DNA of 23,168 bases, from assembly GCA_004151065.3 (NCBI GenBank), contig NWUY0300003724.1, positions 1-23,168 on the forward strand, in the 5' to 3' direction. The translations under genes were made by a program, and so were the position numbers. The notes beneath the pieces are model-generated. The model saw only the letters and a program-made list of their open reading frames with translations. It was not told where the DNA came from and ran no database searches. Every line of letters begins with the position of its first letter. Position 1 is the first letter of the stretch. The stretch is from Larix sibirica. Taxonomy: Eukaryota; Streptophyta; Pinopsida; Pinales; Pinaceae. Positions 8,800-18,889 of the stretch are shown here, one piece after another.

Positions 8800-11700
8800 G
8801 GTAGCACCATGGTCAAATCACTAAACCATTCAATTCCCAAGGTTCCTAGAGGAGAAATTAAATTAATTAATAAGGGCGTTAATTTTTTTCCAAAGTTACT
8901 TTATGTAATTAAATAAATTATGGTGGATCACAAGTTCACAATTTTGTTATAATTAACATTTCTAATAAATGGTTATGAGTTGTCAACGGCCTAGGTGGAT
9001 TAAGAGGGCGCAAGGATAAGAATATAGCATGTGAGTTTTACTCCTTATAAAAGTTTGGAAAGAAAGCATCCAAAAGCAAAAACAACAACCAAAAGAAGGA
9101 AAAGCAGTAGAAAAGGAAAGAGGACAGAAGTTTCCTGATTTTGGAAGATAAGGCTCAAGAAAGATTAGTAAAAGCAGGAAAGAAAGAAAAAGGCTTCAGG
9201 AAAGATATAGAGGCTAATTTGAGCTACTGAGGGATAATTCATGGAGGCAAGTGGGTCCTATGCTATTTCAACTTACCAAAGAAGCATCCAAGTCACCTAT
9301 AGTTCGAATTTCCAAGAAGGCAAGCTCCATAAGGAAGGAGAAAAAGCTGGCATAGGTTTATAAACGGAGCGTGATCACTCCTATTCACATATTTTGGTTA
9401 TGTTTGATATTTATTTTGGATATTCTTAGAATTATATATGCTTGGGATATGTTCCCCTTGCAGCAGTAGGGAGATGTGCCACTCTGTCCACTAAACTAGT
9501 TGAAGTGTTTGCTAGCATTTTAACTAGTCGTTGAGGAGAAGGACATACAATCCTTTTCATATGAGATTAATTTCAACATATATATCATAATGGATATTAT
9601 TTTATGCAATTATTAGTCTCATATTGGTTTGAGTTCCAGTCTTCATCCAGTTAGAGATTCAGTTCTAGCGTTTCTGTAGTCCAATGATTTTCAGTGTTGG
9701 TGGTTTCTAGATTGGAGGGCACACCTGTTGGTGCCAGAATATTGTGAAGGCTTGTCTATTGGATTGGTAAACACCTTGAAGGTAGGGGAACAAATATTTG
9801 TTTCATATCAGAACCTTTGGGCTGAAATCCTCAAGAAAAGTTACAATACCTTCAAGCAGAGTTCCGCTTTCATGAGCTTAATGTCCATCGTCTTCTTATC
9901 TCTCCTCTGTAATTCTATTGGTGTATCTAGCTACAACTTTATATAAGAGACCTATTAATTTTTGTAGATGATACATAATCCATATATTTAATTTCAAATT
10001 CCATCTGAGATTAATAAAAATTCTCATGCCTTATGCCCTCAAATTCATGTCTCTATTGCATTGTCAATTTAACTAGTTTTGCATTGTGAGTTTGTGGTAC
10101 AAATAATTAACTGTAAAGGAAATTATTAATATTTTGAAGTATGTGGTGGAAATATATGGCATGATATACATGTTTTAGATTCTATTTAATTTCATTATTG
10201 TACCAAAATATGTTGGGTTTCCACATAAGTCCCGGGGCCATTGCCTCTGTACCCTTTGGCTTAGGCAAAGGAGTATAATTAGGCGTGATGTACCCAGAAA
10301 TGTGCAAATTGTCGAAGCAAGACACTGAATAAATACTATTACTGAATTTTGTATCCTGTTATTAGTGTGTCTAGTTCTAAACCAAGCCTTCTTGGAATTT
10401 TTGAAAAGGTTTGGCACTGTTTGGATTGCTAACTAGTTCAACGGTGTTTGGGGTTTTATGACAATTCCTTGCAATTACCCTATCAAAGTATGCATCTATA
10501 AAAAGGGTCCCTGGTGATTGTTAGTGTTGGATTTGGGTTTTCCATAGTGTGTTTAATAACCTACATGAATTTCTTGGGAAATTTGAAAGGGTTTGGTAGC
10601 ATTTGGAAAAAGTTGGAAGGAAACTAGTCCAAGGTTGCGAGTTTTGAGCTAGTCAAATGTGTTGTTTAAAAAGTTGTTTGCAAACTATTTGTAAGAAGGA
10701 TTGAACCATATGTTCATAACCTGTTATTAAGTCTTCATATAAAAGCAAAATATCATATCACAGAGGTCTAAAATCATTATGTTTGGGATGCACCATCTTT
10801 GATGTATTCCTGTTATTTTTTACAAACCATTGTTTGAATAACTTTTGGTAATCAATATATCCTTGGTTGAAAGCTTTGATTTCCTATGTGAATAATAGGA
10901 GCTAATATTTATAATATCGTATTTGGGACATTACATGGATTTATGTATGATGACTAACCACTGATGATATAATGCATGGAAAATGCTAAAAAGGTAAATG
11001 TATTTAGATGTGCTACTTTGATATTTGATGCCTTTCTTAAGTGTTTCGGGAAAGTACATGTGTGCAGTGATGCAAGGTTACATCAACAATCCAGGGACTC
11101 CATATTAAGTCAGGACATGGTATTATTTTATTTCATGCTTTTATGGATATTTGAATTATGCAAAAGAACTAGTTAATGCAAGTGGGTTTCATATTTGTGT
11201 GTAGGCCCAGAGGGTGTCGATTTCCAATAGGTCCACACATGGGTAATGGGGTTATATGAGGGAATGCACGCCATAACAATATCTTGTTTCCATGTGATGG
11301 GTTCAAAAGTGAGTGAGACTTTTACCTATGAAATGCATGTTTCCATGAGGGTAGTCCACAGATTCAAATTCGTTCATACATGAGGCTTGATTGAGGGTCA
11401 CACAATAAGGTGTCAGCTTTATTCCTTAGTGACCATTAGTATCTCAACATGGCAAAGACGAATTGAGTTAATATGGTCTCCATCCGCATGCTACATCCCC
11501 ACTACATGAAAATGTCTATTTGAAGGGCATGTGCTTGATCATGGCACCCTTGATAACACCTTAGTAAATTTTATTACATTAAAAAGTGAAGAACTCATAT
11601 GGTTAGATGCATTTCCATAAAAATATAAATGAGCTAAAGTGATTTAGTTAAAAGAAAATGTACAAGAGTGAATTATGAAAATAAAATAAGTGAATAAAAA

Positions 11701-13183
11701 TTAACTTAAATAAAAACATGTGCATGAAAAGAAGGTAAACAACTAGTTAAATAAAGAGATAATGAACTAAAACATGTCCCTTTAATCAAAGAGAAGAAAT
11801 ATAATAGGAAAAAATAACTAAAAGGATGAATAAATCAAGGGGAATAGTAAACTCAAGTGCACACAAACACATGTATTAAAATAAGAGGAAATCAAGGGAA
11901 CACCTAGAGGTAATTTTAAGAAGATTGATTGGAAGGTGAGCGAACATCCCAAAATTTAATTTTTAATAATGAATTAGTTGTGAAAATGGCTAAGAAAAGA
12001 CACATGGAAAGATGAATAATATAATTAGCATTTTTAATGTAAAGGACATTTGGAAAAGACTTAAAACTCTGTAAAAGAAAGGCAAGAACATGAACTATGG
12101 ACATATATGTTTCCCTGTTGTTGGATGGATGAGGTTATGTTAAAAATGTAAAGCGATTGTTGGAGAGTTTGGTCCCTTTGAAGTGGTTAAGGTTATGTTG
12201 TAGCTGCAACCACCTTCCCCAGTTTTTCTTGAAAGCTGGGGACCCTCCCTTTTGAACCCAACTTTTTCTTGACCCACTCTTTTAGTTTTTCTTAAACTAA
12301 GTCTAGTACTGCTTAAAGTAAGTTGTTTCACAAAAAAAGGAGAGTGTGGTACTTAGAAAGTTTCCAGTTTTGGGCCTTTTTATTGTTTCAGCAACTTATT
12401 GAAAACTTAGCAAAACATCGGGGGATATTTCAGTATTCCAGTGAAACATCGGTGGAGTATTGTAAGAATCTCTAAAACAGGTCAGGATGGTTTTGAGTTT
12501 TACGCCGAAACACCAAAGGTTCTGGTAAATCTCCCTGAAATAAGTCAGAGAAGCTTTGACTTTTGGTCTGAAATGACGAAGAGCTTGGGAATTATGTGGA
12601 ATAGCGCCGATGTGTCGTCCCCTTCCTGATTGTTTCTCAAATATTTACTTAGAAATTTTGGCAAGGACCAAGTTTTTTTCTCCAGATTTATGGTTCTATC
12701 TCTGAAGTGCATCAACAAGGTTTATGTTTTTCTCCAAAACTAGTAGGCGTAGAATCATTATTTTCCCTGACCTTGTCATAGAAATTTTGAATTCTTCATT
12801 GAAACATTGTTAGGTGTGATTTTCGGGGGGATAAATGGATTCTTTTCCGAACCATATTAGCGGAAAATGAGAATGAATGCCAATTTGTGTCGGTGTTATA
12901 GGAGTTTTTTGCCAATACACCGTTGTAAAAGATTGTGAAAATCCTCCAAAAAAGTCGGATTGGGATTCTTTTTTTAACCTTTTTAAACGTCCATTTTAAC
13001 AATTTGGGGATCATTTATAAAACGATTTAGGGCTTTTGGAAGGAGCTAGACTAAGATTTTTTAAACCCTGTTCATGAGCCCATTCATGTTCTCCTCAACA
13101 TTGTTGCTTCCTCCGTGCCACCTGGAAGGGGAATATTGGCCAGCTCAACTGCAAACTACTCTATACATTTGTCATTTGTTCAG
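8800..13183. other. Long intergenic stretch, no convincing gene
   Basis: No open frame here carries a recognisable domain. Contents worth recording: a purine-rich tract at about 9055-9240, following a TATA-like CCTTATAAAAG near 9044; a second TATA-like CTATAAAAAGGG near 10497; and an imperfect duplication at 10388-10640. The two TATA-like sites could be relics of LTR promoters, but I found no matching LTR pair, primer-binding site or polypurine tract. The short frames at 9728-9946, 10976-11176 and 12441-12629 have no support. Confidence 0.5.
10388..10640. repeat. Imperfect direct duplication, period ~182 bp
   Basis: The stretch from about 10390 (TTCTTGGAATTTTTGAAAAG) resembles that from about 10571 (TTCTTGGGAAATTTGAAAGG). 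Both continue with GGTTTGG, an ACTAGT-containing segment and a GGTT/GTTTT run. Similarity fades after about 65 bp. A related CCTGTTATTA word occurs near 10357 and again near 10721. This could be two diverged units of a longer-period repeat. Confidence 0.45.
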
Positions 13184-13703
13184 GTAAGCATTTTTTGTCT
13201 ACATCCTGGTCACTTTCCCACCTGTCGTTCAAGGATTTGTTTCATATAAGGTAAACACATGATTGGTTGCTAGTATTGGCCATTTTGTTTTTAGTTTCTT
13301 CTCTTCCATTAACTGGTTAAAAACCCGTTAAAACCCTAGGAATTTGGTTCATGTATTTAAAAAAATCCCTAATGCTTTCCTGTCGTCACTGAATTAATGT
13401 GAGGAGAGAAACTCTTGAACCCTAGTTCTCTGATCCACTTTCCATACGCATTTTTTTCAAATTATTCTAAACCCTAGTTGCAACATGTATTATTTTCACA
13501 TTTTTTTAGGGTTTTAAGCTTCATCATTACATTTCCATGATAAGGGATCCAATGTTCTATGCAATGGAAAAAGATTAAGCATTCAAATTTTAGATGCACT
13601 GTTCATTCAATTTTCCTTTAGTCATCTATTGTTTTCCTGCATTACATCTAGGTAAAGTTTTGATGGAGTCTATGCAAAAAATGATGCTTCTTTTGCTTCA
13701 CAG
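13184..13703 (+). other. Possible 5' untranslated intron
   Basis: A good plant donor, TTCAG|GTAAGC, lies at 13183/13184. A good acceptor, preceded by the pyrimidine-rich TTCTTTTGCTTCACAG, ends at 13703. The acceptor is only nine bases before the ATG at 13713. The resulting 520-bp intron would sit in the leader. A competing donor, CTAG|GTAAAG near 13652, would leave an intron of only about 50 bp, short for plants. Confidence 0.35.
13331..13514. promoter_or_regulatory. Cluster of telobox motifs (AAACCCTA)
   Basis: AAACCCTA occurs at 13331-13338 and 13469-13476, a partial AACCCTAG at 13418-13425, and the reverse form TAGGGTTT at 13507-13514. In plants such teloboxes cluster near transcription starts, often in 5' untranslated regions of housekeeping genes. 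They lie 200-380 bp upstream of the ATG at 13713, which fits a promoter or 5' leader for that degenerate gene. They also fall within the possible 5' intron starting at 13184, so the exact transcription start is unresolved. Confidence 0.45.
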
Positions 13704-13712
13704 GATTTAGAG

Positions 13713-14799
13713 ATGTCAAATAGGGTTTCAAAGTGTAAGGTGATATTGGATTCAGATGATGAAGCTACCCCAGAAGAGGCCTTGGAAATTCAATTTGATA
13801 ATACTCAATCTACTACAGGAGTAGCCCTTGAGTTCAAGTGGGGAGAGTTATATCATTTGATTATAGATCAAAACATACTAGATTCAACAATTGAAGAAGA
13901 TCTGATTTGCCAAAATATCAAGAAGTCTGGTATTGACAAGGCTACTACACATCTAGAGTTGTTTCCATGTGTTGAAGTGATAGGGTGGATTCTCCCCTAA
14001 GTTGATGTTAAATCTTGAATCATTGCAAGTGCTAGAGTAAAAGGATTTGCTTCCTTCCAGCCTTCCCACATAGGAAATGCTTACAAAATACCAACACCCA
14101 GAGTCTTCTTAACAGAATATTGGATTAAAAGCTTGAATATAGATCATGCAGAGAGTGCAAACAAGATGTTATTGCCTGGAAAACAATTGTGTAAAAGAGT
14201 TAGTGGATACTAATGAGACTAAGTTCCCGAAGAATCCTTTCAAGATTGCTACCACTCTCCTATGTAGGTTATACAGAAGAGCCAAATTGGCCAATTACAA
14301 ACTTCGCTGGATACCTTTGTTATATCACATCACAATGCATGGCACAATGTTTAACTGGGTTGACATTATTTCTGAGAACATGATGCAGGCCATCGATTCA
14401 GATGTACAAAATGGACTTAAACAAAATAAGTTCGAGTTCCATATGTCATCCTACCTTATAGATTGTGTTTTGACCCTGAATCCTTTTCCAAATCTTGGGT
14501 GCAAATGGAATCCTAGCAAAACTCCAGTGTACGTGGCGTATCAGATTCTATGGATTCACAAGCATGCAAATTTTTACAAGCAAATTTGTGAAGAGTTCTT
14601 GATCCCATTGTATAAATTAATTTTTGAGAAAGAACCAAATTGCATGTCCGATGAGGCCCTTACATTGGCCATGCAGCTAGGAGATTATTACTTGAATCCT
14701 GAAGTCACTTATTTACGTGTCTATGAAGGTTCAAAAGGTCCACTACTGATGCCAAAATATGTCACTAATTACATCAATTTAAAGGAGATAATAAGATAG
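13713..14799 (+). pseudogene. Degenerate plant-specific protein, transposon-associated type
   Basis: The frame from ATG 13713 reads an acidic N-terminus (ILDSDDEATPEEALEI), then EFKWGELYHLIID. It is interrupted by TAA at 13998 and TGA at 14016 while the same frame stays protein-like to about 14210 (SARVKGFASFQPSHIGNAY). A frameshift then leads into a 217-codon open stretch ending at TAA 14797-14799, with WIPLLYHITMHGTMFNW, FEFHMSSYLIDCVLTLNPFP and VYVAYQILWIHKHANFYK. The layout resembles uncharacterised gag-like or 'putative plant transposon' proteins abundant in large plant genomes; that assignment is tentative. CAA-to-TAA and TGG-to-TGA changes would explain both stops. It could be a host pseudogene instead. 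Confidence 0.5.
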
Positions 14800-14828
14800 G
14801 TATTTATAAATGGTGTTGGGCATTTCTT

Positions 14829-15185
14829 ACCAACTAATTAATTTTATGCTACTAATTTTATTACCAAGCCAATTAATTTTTTATATATAAGTAATTACAT
14901 TATTTCTATATTATGTAAAAAAATAATTAAATCAAATTCTAACTATTAAAATTAAATTTATAATAATAAAAAATAACATATTAATTTGAAAAGTATCACA
15001 TTAACTAATGGAGAATAATTTTTAATACTAATTAATTAATTCTATACTACTATTTTTATATTACTAAGCCAATTAATTTTTTTAATATAAATTATATAAA
15101 ATTTTTATTAAAACAAGCTCTAACTAATTAACATTAAAATTTATATTAATAAAAAATAATAATTAATTTAAAAAGTATCACATTA
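14829..15185. repeat. AT-rich tandem duplication, period ~182 bp
   Basis: Copy 1 (about 14829-15003) and copy 2 (about 15030-15185) share in order CTACTA, CAAGCCAATTAATTTTT or its variant, TCTAACTA, AATAAAAAATAA, and AGTATCACATTA, the last at 14992 and 15174. A weaker third partial copy may end at GTCACATTATCT near 15310. The block is extremely AT-rich and sits just upstream of the Penelope-like element. The rest of 14800-15500 holds no gene. Confidence 0.6.
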
Positions 15186-15512
15186 TTTCAACATTGTTAA
15201 CACACATAAATTTATTATTAAAAATATAACATAAATTAATTAATGAAAACTAATTCTATAGTAATTTTCATTAATATAGTAATTAGTAATATTAATTTTT
15301 TTAAAGGTTGTCACATTATCTTAAGAAACACATATATAAAATTAATCATTAATAAAGATTGTCTTTCAATGAAGATTAGGTTAAACATGTAAATAATTAA
15401 TTAATATAATAAACCTAATTCAAACCGACCTACAATTCAATACTACACGTAACATAACTTCTCAAGACTATTTAAACCAACCCTTGACCTAATATCAAAA
15501 GTTGAGACTCTT

Positions 15513-16071
15513 TTGTATGTCTTGAAGATGGGTTGTGCTACTCAGCCTGAAACGTCGAGATTAAATCCTCCACACGGTTTATCCAATTCTGCAAACATGA
15601 ATGGTAGTGAAAACCATATGAATGAGATGATCACATCCCTGTATGGTAGGGATAAAATCAATGAGATACAATCCTTTGAAAGGAAGAGACTCAAAATCAC
15701 TCATGGTGTGGCTGATCTAGATTTCCTCAAAAGATGCAGAGACAATAATATAATACCTAAATGTTCACGATTCAACACCATCTGAACAAAGGTAAATACG
15801 CAGAATTTTTCCACAACATGAGCATCTTACTATTGAAAAAGGAAATAAAAAAATCTAGGAGCAGATTAAATAATTTATCTAGGGAATGTCTGTGTCTACA
15901 CCTGAAGCTGGCCAATAGCGTGCGCACGGACATTTGGTTGCGAATCTTGACCTGTCTTGACTTCAGAGTTAATATAAACTTCCAGAAAGTAATCGAAAAA
16001 GAAACTAGGAAATTCCTGAAATTAGAAAATAAAAAAACAATAGTAACCGATGCCTTAACACAGGAAACACT
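15513..16071 (+). pseudogene. PLE N-terminal domain
   Basis: The first open stretch (15513-15782) ends with DLDFLKRCRDNNIIPKCSRF, the conserved PLE N-terminal signature in which a short helix is followed by an I-P-K-F-x-R-F-like motif. After a frameshift near 15775, a second stretch carries SILLLKKEIKKSRSRLNNLS and ECLCLHLKLAN, the basic helical segment that follows in PLEs. The ATG at 15513 is not certain to be the original start; 15534 (MGCATQPE) is a candidate in the same frame. The upstream region is AT-rich with no clear promoter. Confidence 0.7.
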
Positions 16072-16269
16072 GATCAACTAGCAGACGACTGGGTTCATAA
16101 CAGATATCAACGAACAAACAATGACGTCCATAACAGGGATCAACTAGCAGACGATTGTGTCCATAACACGGATCAACTACCTGACGACTACATCCATGGC
16201 AGAGACCATCTAACGGATGGTTGCGTCCATAACAAGGAGAACTACATGAACGGGACATACAACAATGTT
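16072..16269 (+). repeat. 33-bp tandem repeat encoding 11-residue units inside the PLE
   Basis: Six consecutive 33-bp units keep one reading frame: DQLADDWVHNR, YQRTNNDVHNR, DQLADDCVHNT, DQLPDDYIHGR, DHLTDGCVHNK and a weak ENYMNGTYNNV. The consensus is DQLADDxVHNx. The frame runs straight into the conserved RT-proximal block that follows, so the repeat was part of the coding sequence. It lies where PLEs normally have a variable linker between N-terminal domain and RT. The antisense strand is also open here, as expected from a repeat whose unit length is a multiple of three. Confidence 0.9.
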
Positions 16270-17480
16270 GTGGGCAATATCACGGTCACGCTGGACAACA
16301 AAGAAACCGCAGGGAGCAGCAAGAATATGCCTACTAATGGTAAATATAGAACCATTGTCAATAGGTCAAATTTCAATTTGGATGATGATGCACGCAAGGT
16401 CCTGGCCTATGGGATGAACTTTGCTCTTGCGCCCAGGAAGATCCCTCGTGAAGACATTATCTGTTGCGTAGAGAATGCCATAATCTCTCTCCCTGAAGAG
16501 GATACAGAAGAAGTTAGACATGACTGTATGCTCATCATGAGGAAGTCTAAACCGCCCCAGAGCAACCTATCTCGTGAAGAATAAAAAGATCTTACAAATA
16601 TCAGGGATAACAAGGATATAATGATCTTAAAGGCAGATAAAGGTAATTCTATGGTCATTTTGGACATGGATGAATATATCAAGAAGATGACGGAGCATCT
16701 TATGATGAGTGGTAGATAAAGGAAGGTCGGAAAAGACCCGAGCAATAAGGTGATAAGGGATATCACTTTGGAAACAAAGAAATCCTCCCTGGGTGAGAGT
16801 ATCAAGAAGAATATCATCCTAAGAACCTTATTGTTCCACACATATATGGATTACCCAAGATCCACAAGAAGGACTGTCTACTTAGACCGATTGTCAACAC
16901 CATTGGGTCACCGTCATATGGCCTAGCCAAAGTTCTAGCAGAAAGACTCAAGCCCCTAGTTTTTCACTCTTCATCTTTCATTAAGGACTCCTCACATTTT
17001 GTAGAAACCCCAAAATCAACAAAACTAAAGGAGAACGATCAACTAGTTAGTTTTGATATTGTTTCCTTATACACCAAATATCGGTAGACGAGGCCATTAG
17101 GGTCATAAGAGAACTAACAAATGATGAAACTGCACACTTAGTGGAAGTATGCCTGAGGTCTACCTACTTCAGTTTTCGTGGGGAATTTTATGAGAGACAA
17201 ACGGTGTGGCAATGGGATCCCCACTCTCCCCCATTGTAGCCAACATCTACATGGAAAATTTTGAAAACAAAGCCATCTGTATGTCTCCAATGAAACCAGA
17301 ACAGTGGAAAAGATATGTGGATGATACACAATTCATATGGACACACGGGATTGATAAGCTTAATGATTTTTATCCATATGAACTAGCCTATCAAAAGACA
17401 TACAATTTACAATGGAAAAAGAAGACGATGGAAAACTCCCTTTCTTGGATGTCCTCCTCACAAAAACAATGATGGCTCTC
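16270..17480 (+). pseudogene. PLE reverse transcriptase
   Basis: The frame from the repeat continues as NFNLDDDARKVLAYGMNFAL, APRKIPREDIICCVENAI, KSKPPQSNLSREE-stop and DIMILKADKGNSMVILDMDE, a classical PLE RT start (the block normally reading L-P-A-D-K-G-N). TAA stops at 16582 and 16717 interrupt it. After a frameshift near 16820 come IYGLPKIHKKDCLLRPIVN, IGSPSYGLAKVLAERLKPL and VSFDIVSLYT (motif A, Asp codon 17055-17057). Two more shifts lead to VDEAIRVIRELT and GVAMGSPLSPIVANIYMENF (motif B), then WKRYVDDTQFIWTHG (motif C, both Asp kept, 17320-17325). All catalytic aspartates remain although the gene is broken. Confidence 0.92.
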
Positions 17481-18229
17481 TATTCACATGAAGTTTACCT
17501 GGAAAAAAACCCACACTGAACAAATACATCCAGGCAAACTCTCATCATCATCCAGTCCCAAAAATAGGTATCATAAACACTCTAGCAATAAGAGCCAAGC
17601 GAATCTCAGACACATCACATTTACCTCAAGAACTTGAACATCTAGTTGAGGTTCTTCAAAGAAAATGGCTATGAGGAAAAACTAATCCGCAAGACCATTA
17701 AGAAATCACAAGATGGGAAACGAAAAAAACTAAGGAAGAGGGCCTACTTAAAACAATTAGCCTCCCCTACGTTCAAGGGACCACAGAAAATTAGCTCCGA
17801 ATCTTACGTAAGCATGGAATTAGGGTCGCTTTCTCTCCACCAAGTTCCTTAGGAAAGATTCTAGACCACGCAAAAGACAGGATAGATCCGAGAAAATGAA
17901 AGGAGTTTACTTGGTACCATGTGACTTGTCACAAACTATACATCGGAGAAACAGGCCGCTCAATTCAAGTAAGACTAAAAGAACACAGATGCAGACATTA
18001 TTCATGGTAGGACAAAGAATTCAGCTCTGGAAACATTCACAACCTCTAAACACCATGTTTGTATAGAGGATGCAAAGGTTATTGCTAGCGTTGATAACTT
18101 CACGAAGAAGAAAATCTGAAGGCTATAGAAATAGAAAAACACCCGCACAACCTAAACAGGGATGACAGATGGAAATTGAGCAAATCATGGACCCTCTGTA
18201 TCAACCTTATTAAGAAAGAGGCTAGTTAA
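17481..18229 (+). pseudogene. PLE C-terminal part with GIY-YIG endonuclease
   Basis: After the RT, frames read KKPTLNKYIQANSHHHPVPK and IINTLAIRAKRIS, then FFKENGYEEKLIRKTIKK, then LRKHGIRVAFSPPSSLGKIL: the usual PLE connector. KGVYLVPC at 17899-17922 is the GIY half of the nuclease. A one-base shift leads to KLYIGETGRSIQVRLKEH (YIG at 17939-17947), with the conserved Arg and the R-L-K-E-H helix. Further pieces read AKVIASVDNFTKKK and IEKHPHNLNRDDRWKLSKSW, the conserved PLE C-terminus with HP-x-N-x-N-R-D. The gene ends at TAA 18227-18229. The nuclease makes the nick used for priming. Confidence 0.88.
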
Positions 18230-18394
18230 TCTTGGCACCTTAGTTCCTTCCTTTACCCTCTTATGTTTCCTCATCTCAACCCTTTGTGGATTTCGTTATA
18301 TAGCTCCCCCTTAAGCCTCTAAAATGAAGGACACCTAATTAATACAACATCTTAAAAAATTAAATTAACTAATGAAAATAATTTNTTATTTTCC
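18230..18394. other. Junction between PLE and LINE C, with an ambiguous base
   Basis: This 165-bp stretch follows the PLE stop and ends where the LINE C endonuclease frame becomes readable on the other strand. It is pyrimidine-rich at first, perhaps PLE 3' untranslated sequence, then AT-rich. The only ambiguous base of the window is at 18385. No terminal repeat or target duplication could be recognised. Confidence 0.5.
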
Positions 18395-18889
18395 AAAAAT
18401 TCACGAAAGTAATCATCATGTGGGTCTGGAATGGCTCTAGGGCCCCATCGTTCCGATTCTCCTAGGTAGAAGTTTAAATCTCCTCCAATTATAAGCAAAT
18501 CATGGTTCATCGTAGAGTTGTTTCCAAGCTCATTCCAAAAAGCTCTCTTTCAACATACGACCATATAGGTTGAGGATTTGCATATCCCTTTCTAGCTCGG
18601 AGGAAAAACAGTCAAGGCTTATCCATGAATGTATGCTCCAACAAGTGTCAACTTTGATAACTTCTAGGTTCCATCCTACATCTAGACCACTCGACCTACC
18701 CCTAACATATACCATCACAAAATTCCAATTCCTAAACAATGATTCAAGCACCGCTTTAACAGATTCTCCTTCTCCTAAATTTTCCTAAAGAAAGATTACA
18801 TTCGGTCTATTGTTATCCACCATACGCTTCAGGGACGATTTTGTAGAAGGGTTCGCCAACCCTTTGCAATTGATGAACATCAATTTCAT
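18395..18889 (-). pseudogene. LINE C ORF2 N-terminus: EEP endonuclease remnant
   Basis: The start is the ATG at 18889-18887, reading MKLMFINCKGLANPSTKSSL (Asn7 kept). NRPNVIFL is followed by TAG (18785-18787) in place of the usual Gln, then ENL with the catalytic Glu kept. The open part 18751-18530 reads LESLFRNWNFVMVYVRGRSS and MQILNLYGR (conserved Tyr). After a frameshift near 18535 come LLIIGGDLNFYLGESERWGP and DPHDDYFREFLEN, the GDxN motif (Asp codon at 18478-18480) and the E-x-W-G block. The frame fails at about 18395, next to the ambiguous base. One stop and one frameshift are the only clear breaks. Confidence 0.88.

Larger units (their letters stand above)
15513..18229 (+). mobile_element. 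Penelope-like element with RT and GIY-YIG endonuclease
   Basis: A near-complete coding region of a Penelope-like element, broken by at least six frameshifts and several stops. In order: PLE N-terminal domain (15513-16071), an inserted 11-residue tandem repeat (16072-16269), the conserved NFALAPRKIP block, the RT with VSFDIVSLYT and YVDD, the FLDV/KKPTLNKYI/SHHHPVPK segment, and a GIY-YIG endonuclease (about 17899-18060) ending at TAA 18227-18229. RT followed by GIY-YIG defines EN+ PLEs, which prime on target DNA nicked by their own endonuclease. In plants such elements are known mainly from conifers ('Dryad'), and that is the likely group. Terminal pseudo-LTRs, a hammerhead ribozyme and a target duplication were not found. 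Confidence 0.9.

Noticed and set aside
9298-9314. GTTCGAATTTCC, similar to a tRNA or SINE B box
   Set aside because: No A box at the right distance upstream and no cloverleaf could be drawn.
9040-9720. TATA-like site with purine-rich leader, possibly an LTR
   Set aside because: No second copy, no clear TG/CA ends, no tRNA primer-binding site and no gag or pol frame nearby, so it is kept only as a note in the intergenic entry.
10968-10998. CTGATGA followed by GGAAA, resembling a hammerhead ribozyme core (such ribozymes occur in PLEs)
   Set aside because: No credible stem II between the two core parts, no matching stems I and III, and it lies 4.5 kb from the PLE.
16055-16258. Antisense open frame with a repeated V-D-P-C-Y-G-H-like motif
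   Set aside because: It is the reverse complement of the 33-bp PLE repeat. Any multiple-of-three repeat without stops stays open on the other strand; the plus frame joins conserved PLE domains and this one does not.
16407-16841. 144-codon minus-strand open frame
   Set aside because: It lies opposite the conserved PLE RT region and has no motif of its own.
17206-17472. The YVDD RT alone as evidence for a retron, group II intron or telomerase
   Set aside because: The flanking N-terminal block, the KKPT..SHHHP connector and the downstream GIY-YIG nuclease identify a Penelope-like element instead.
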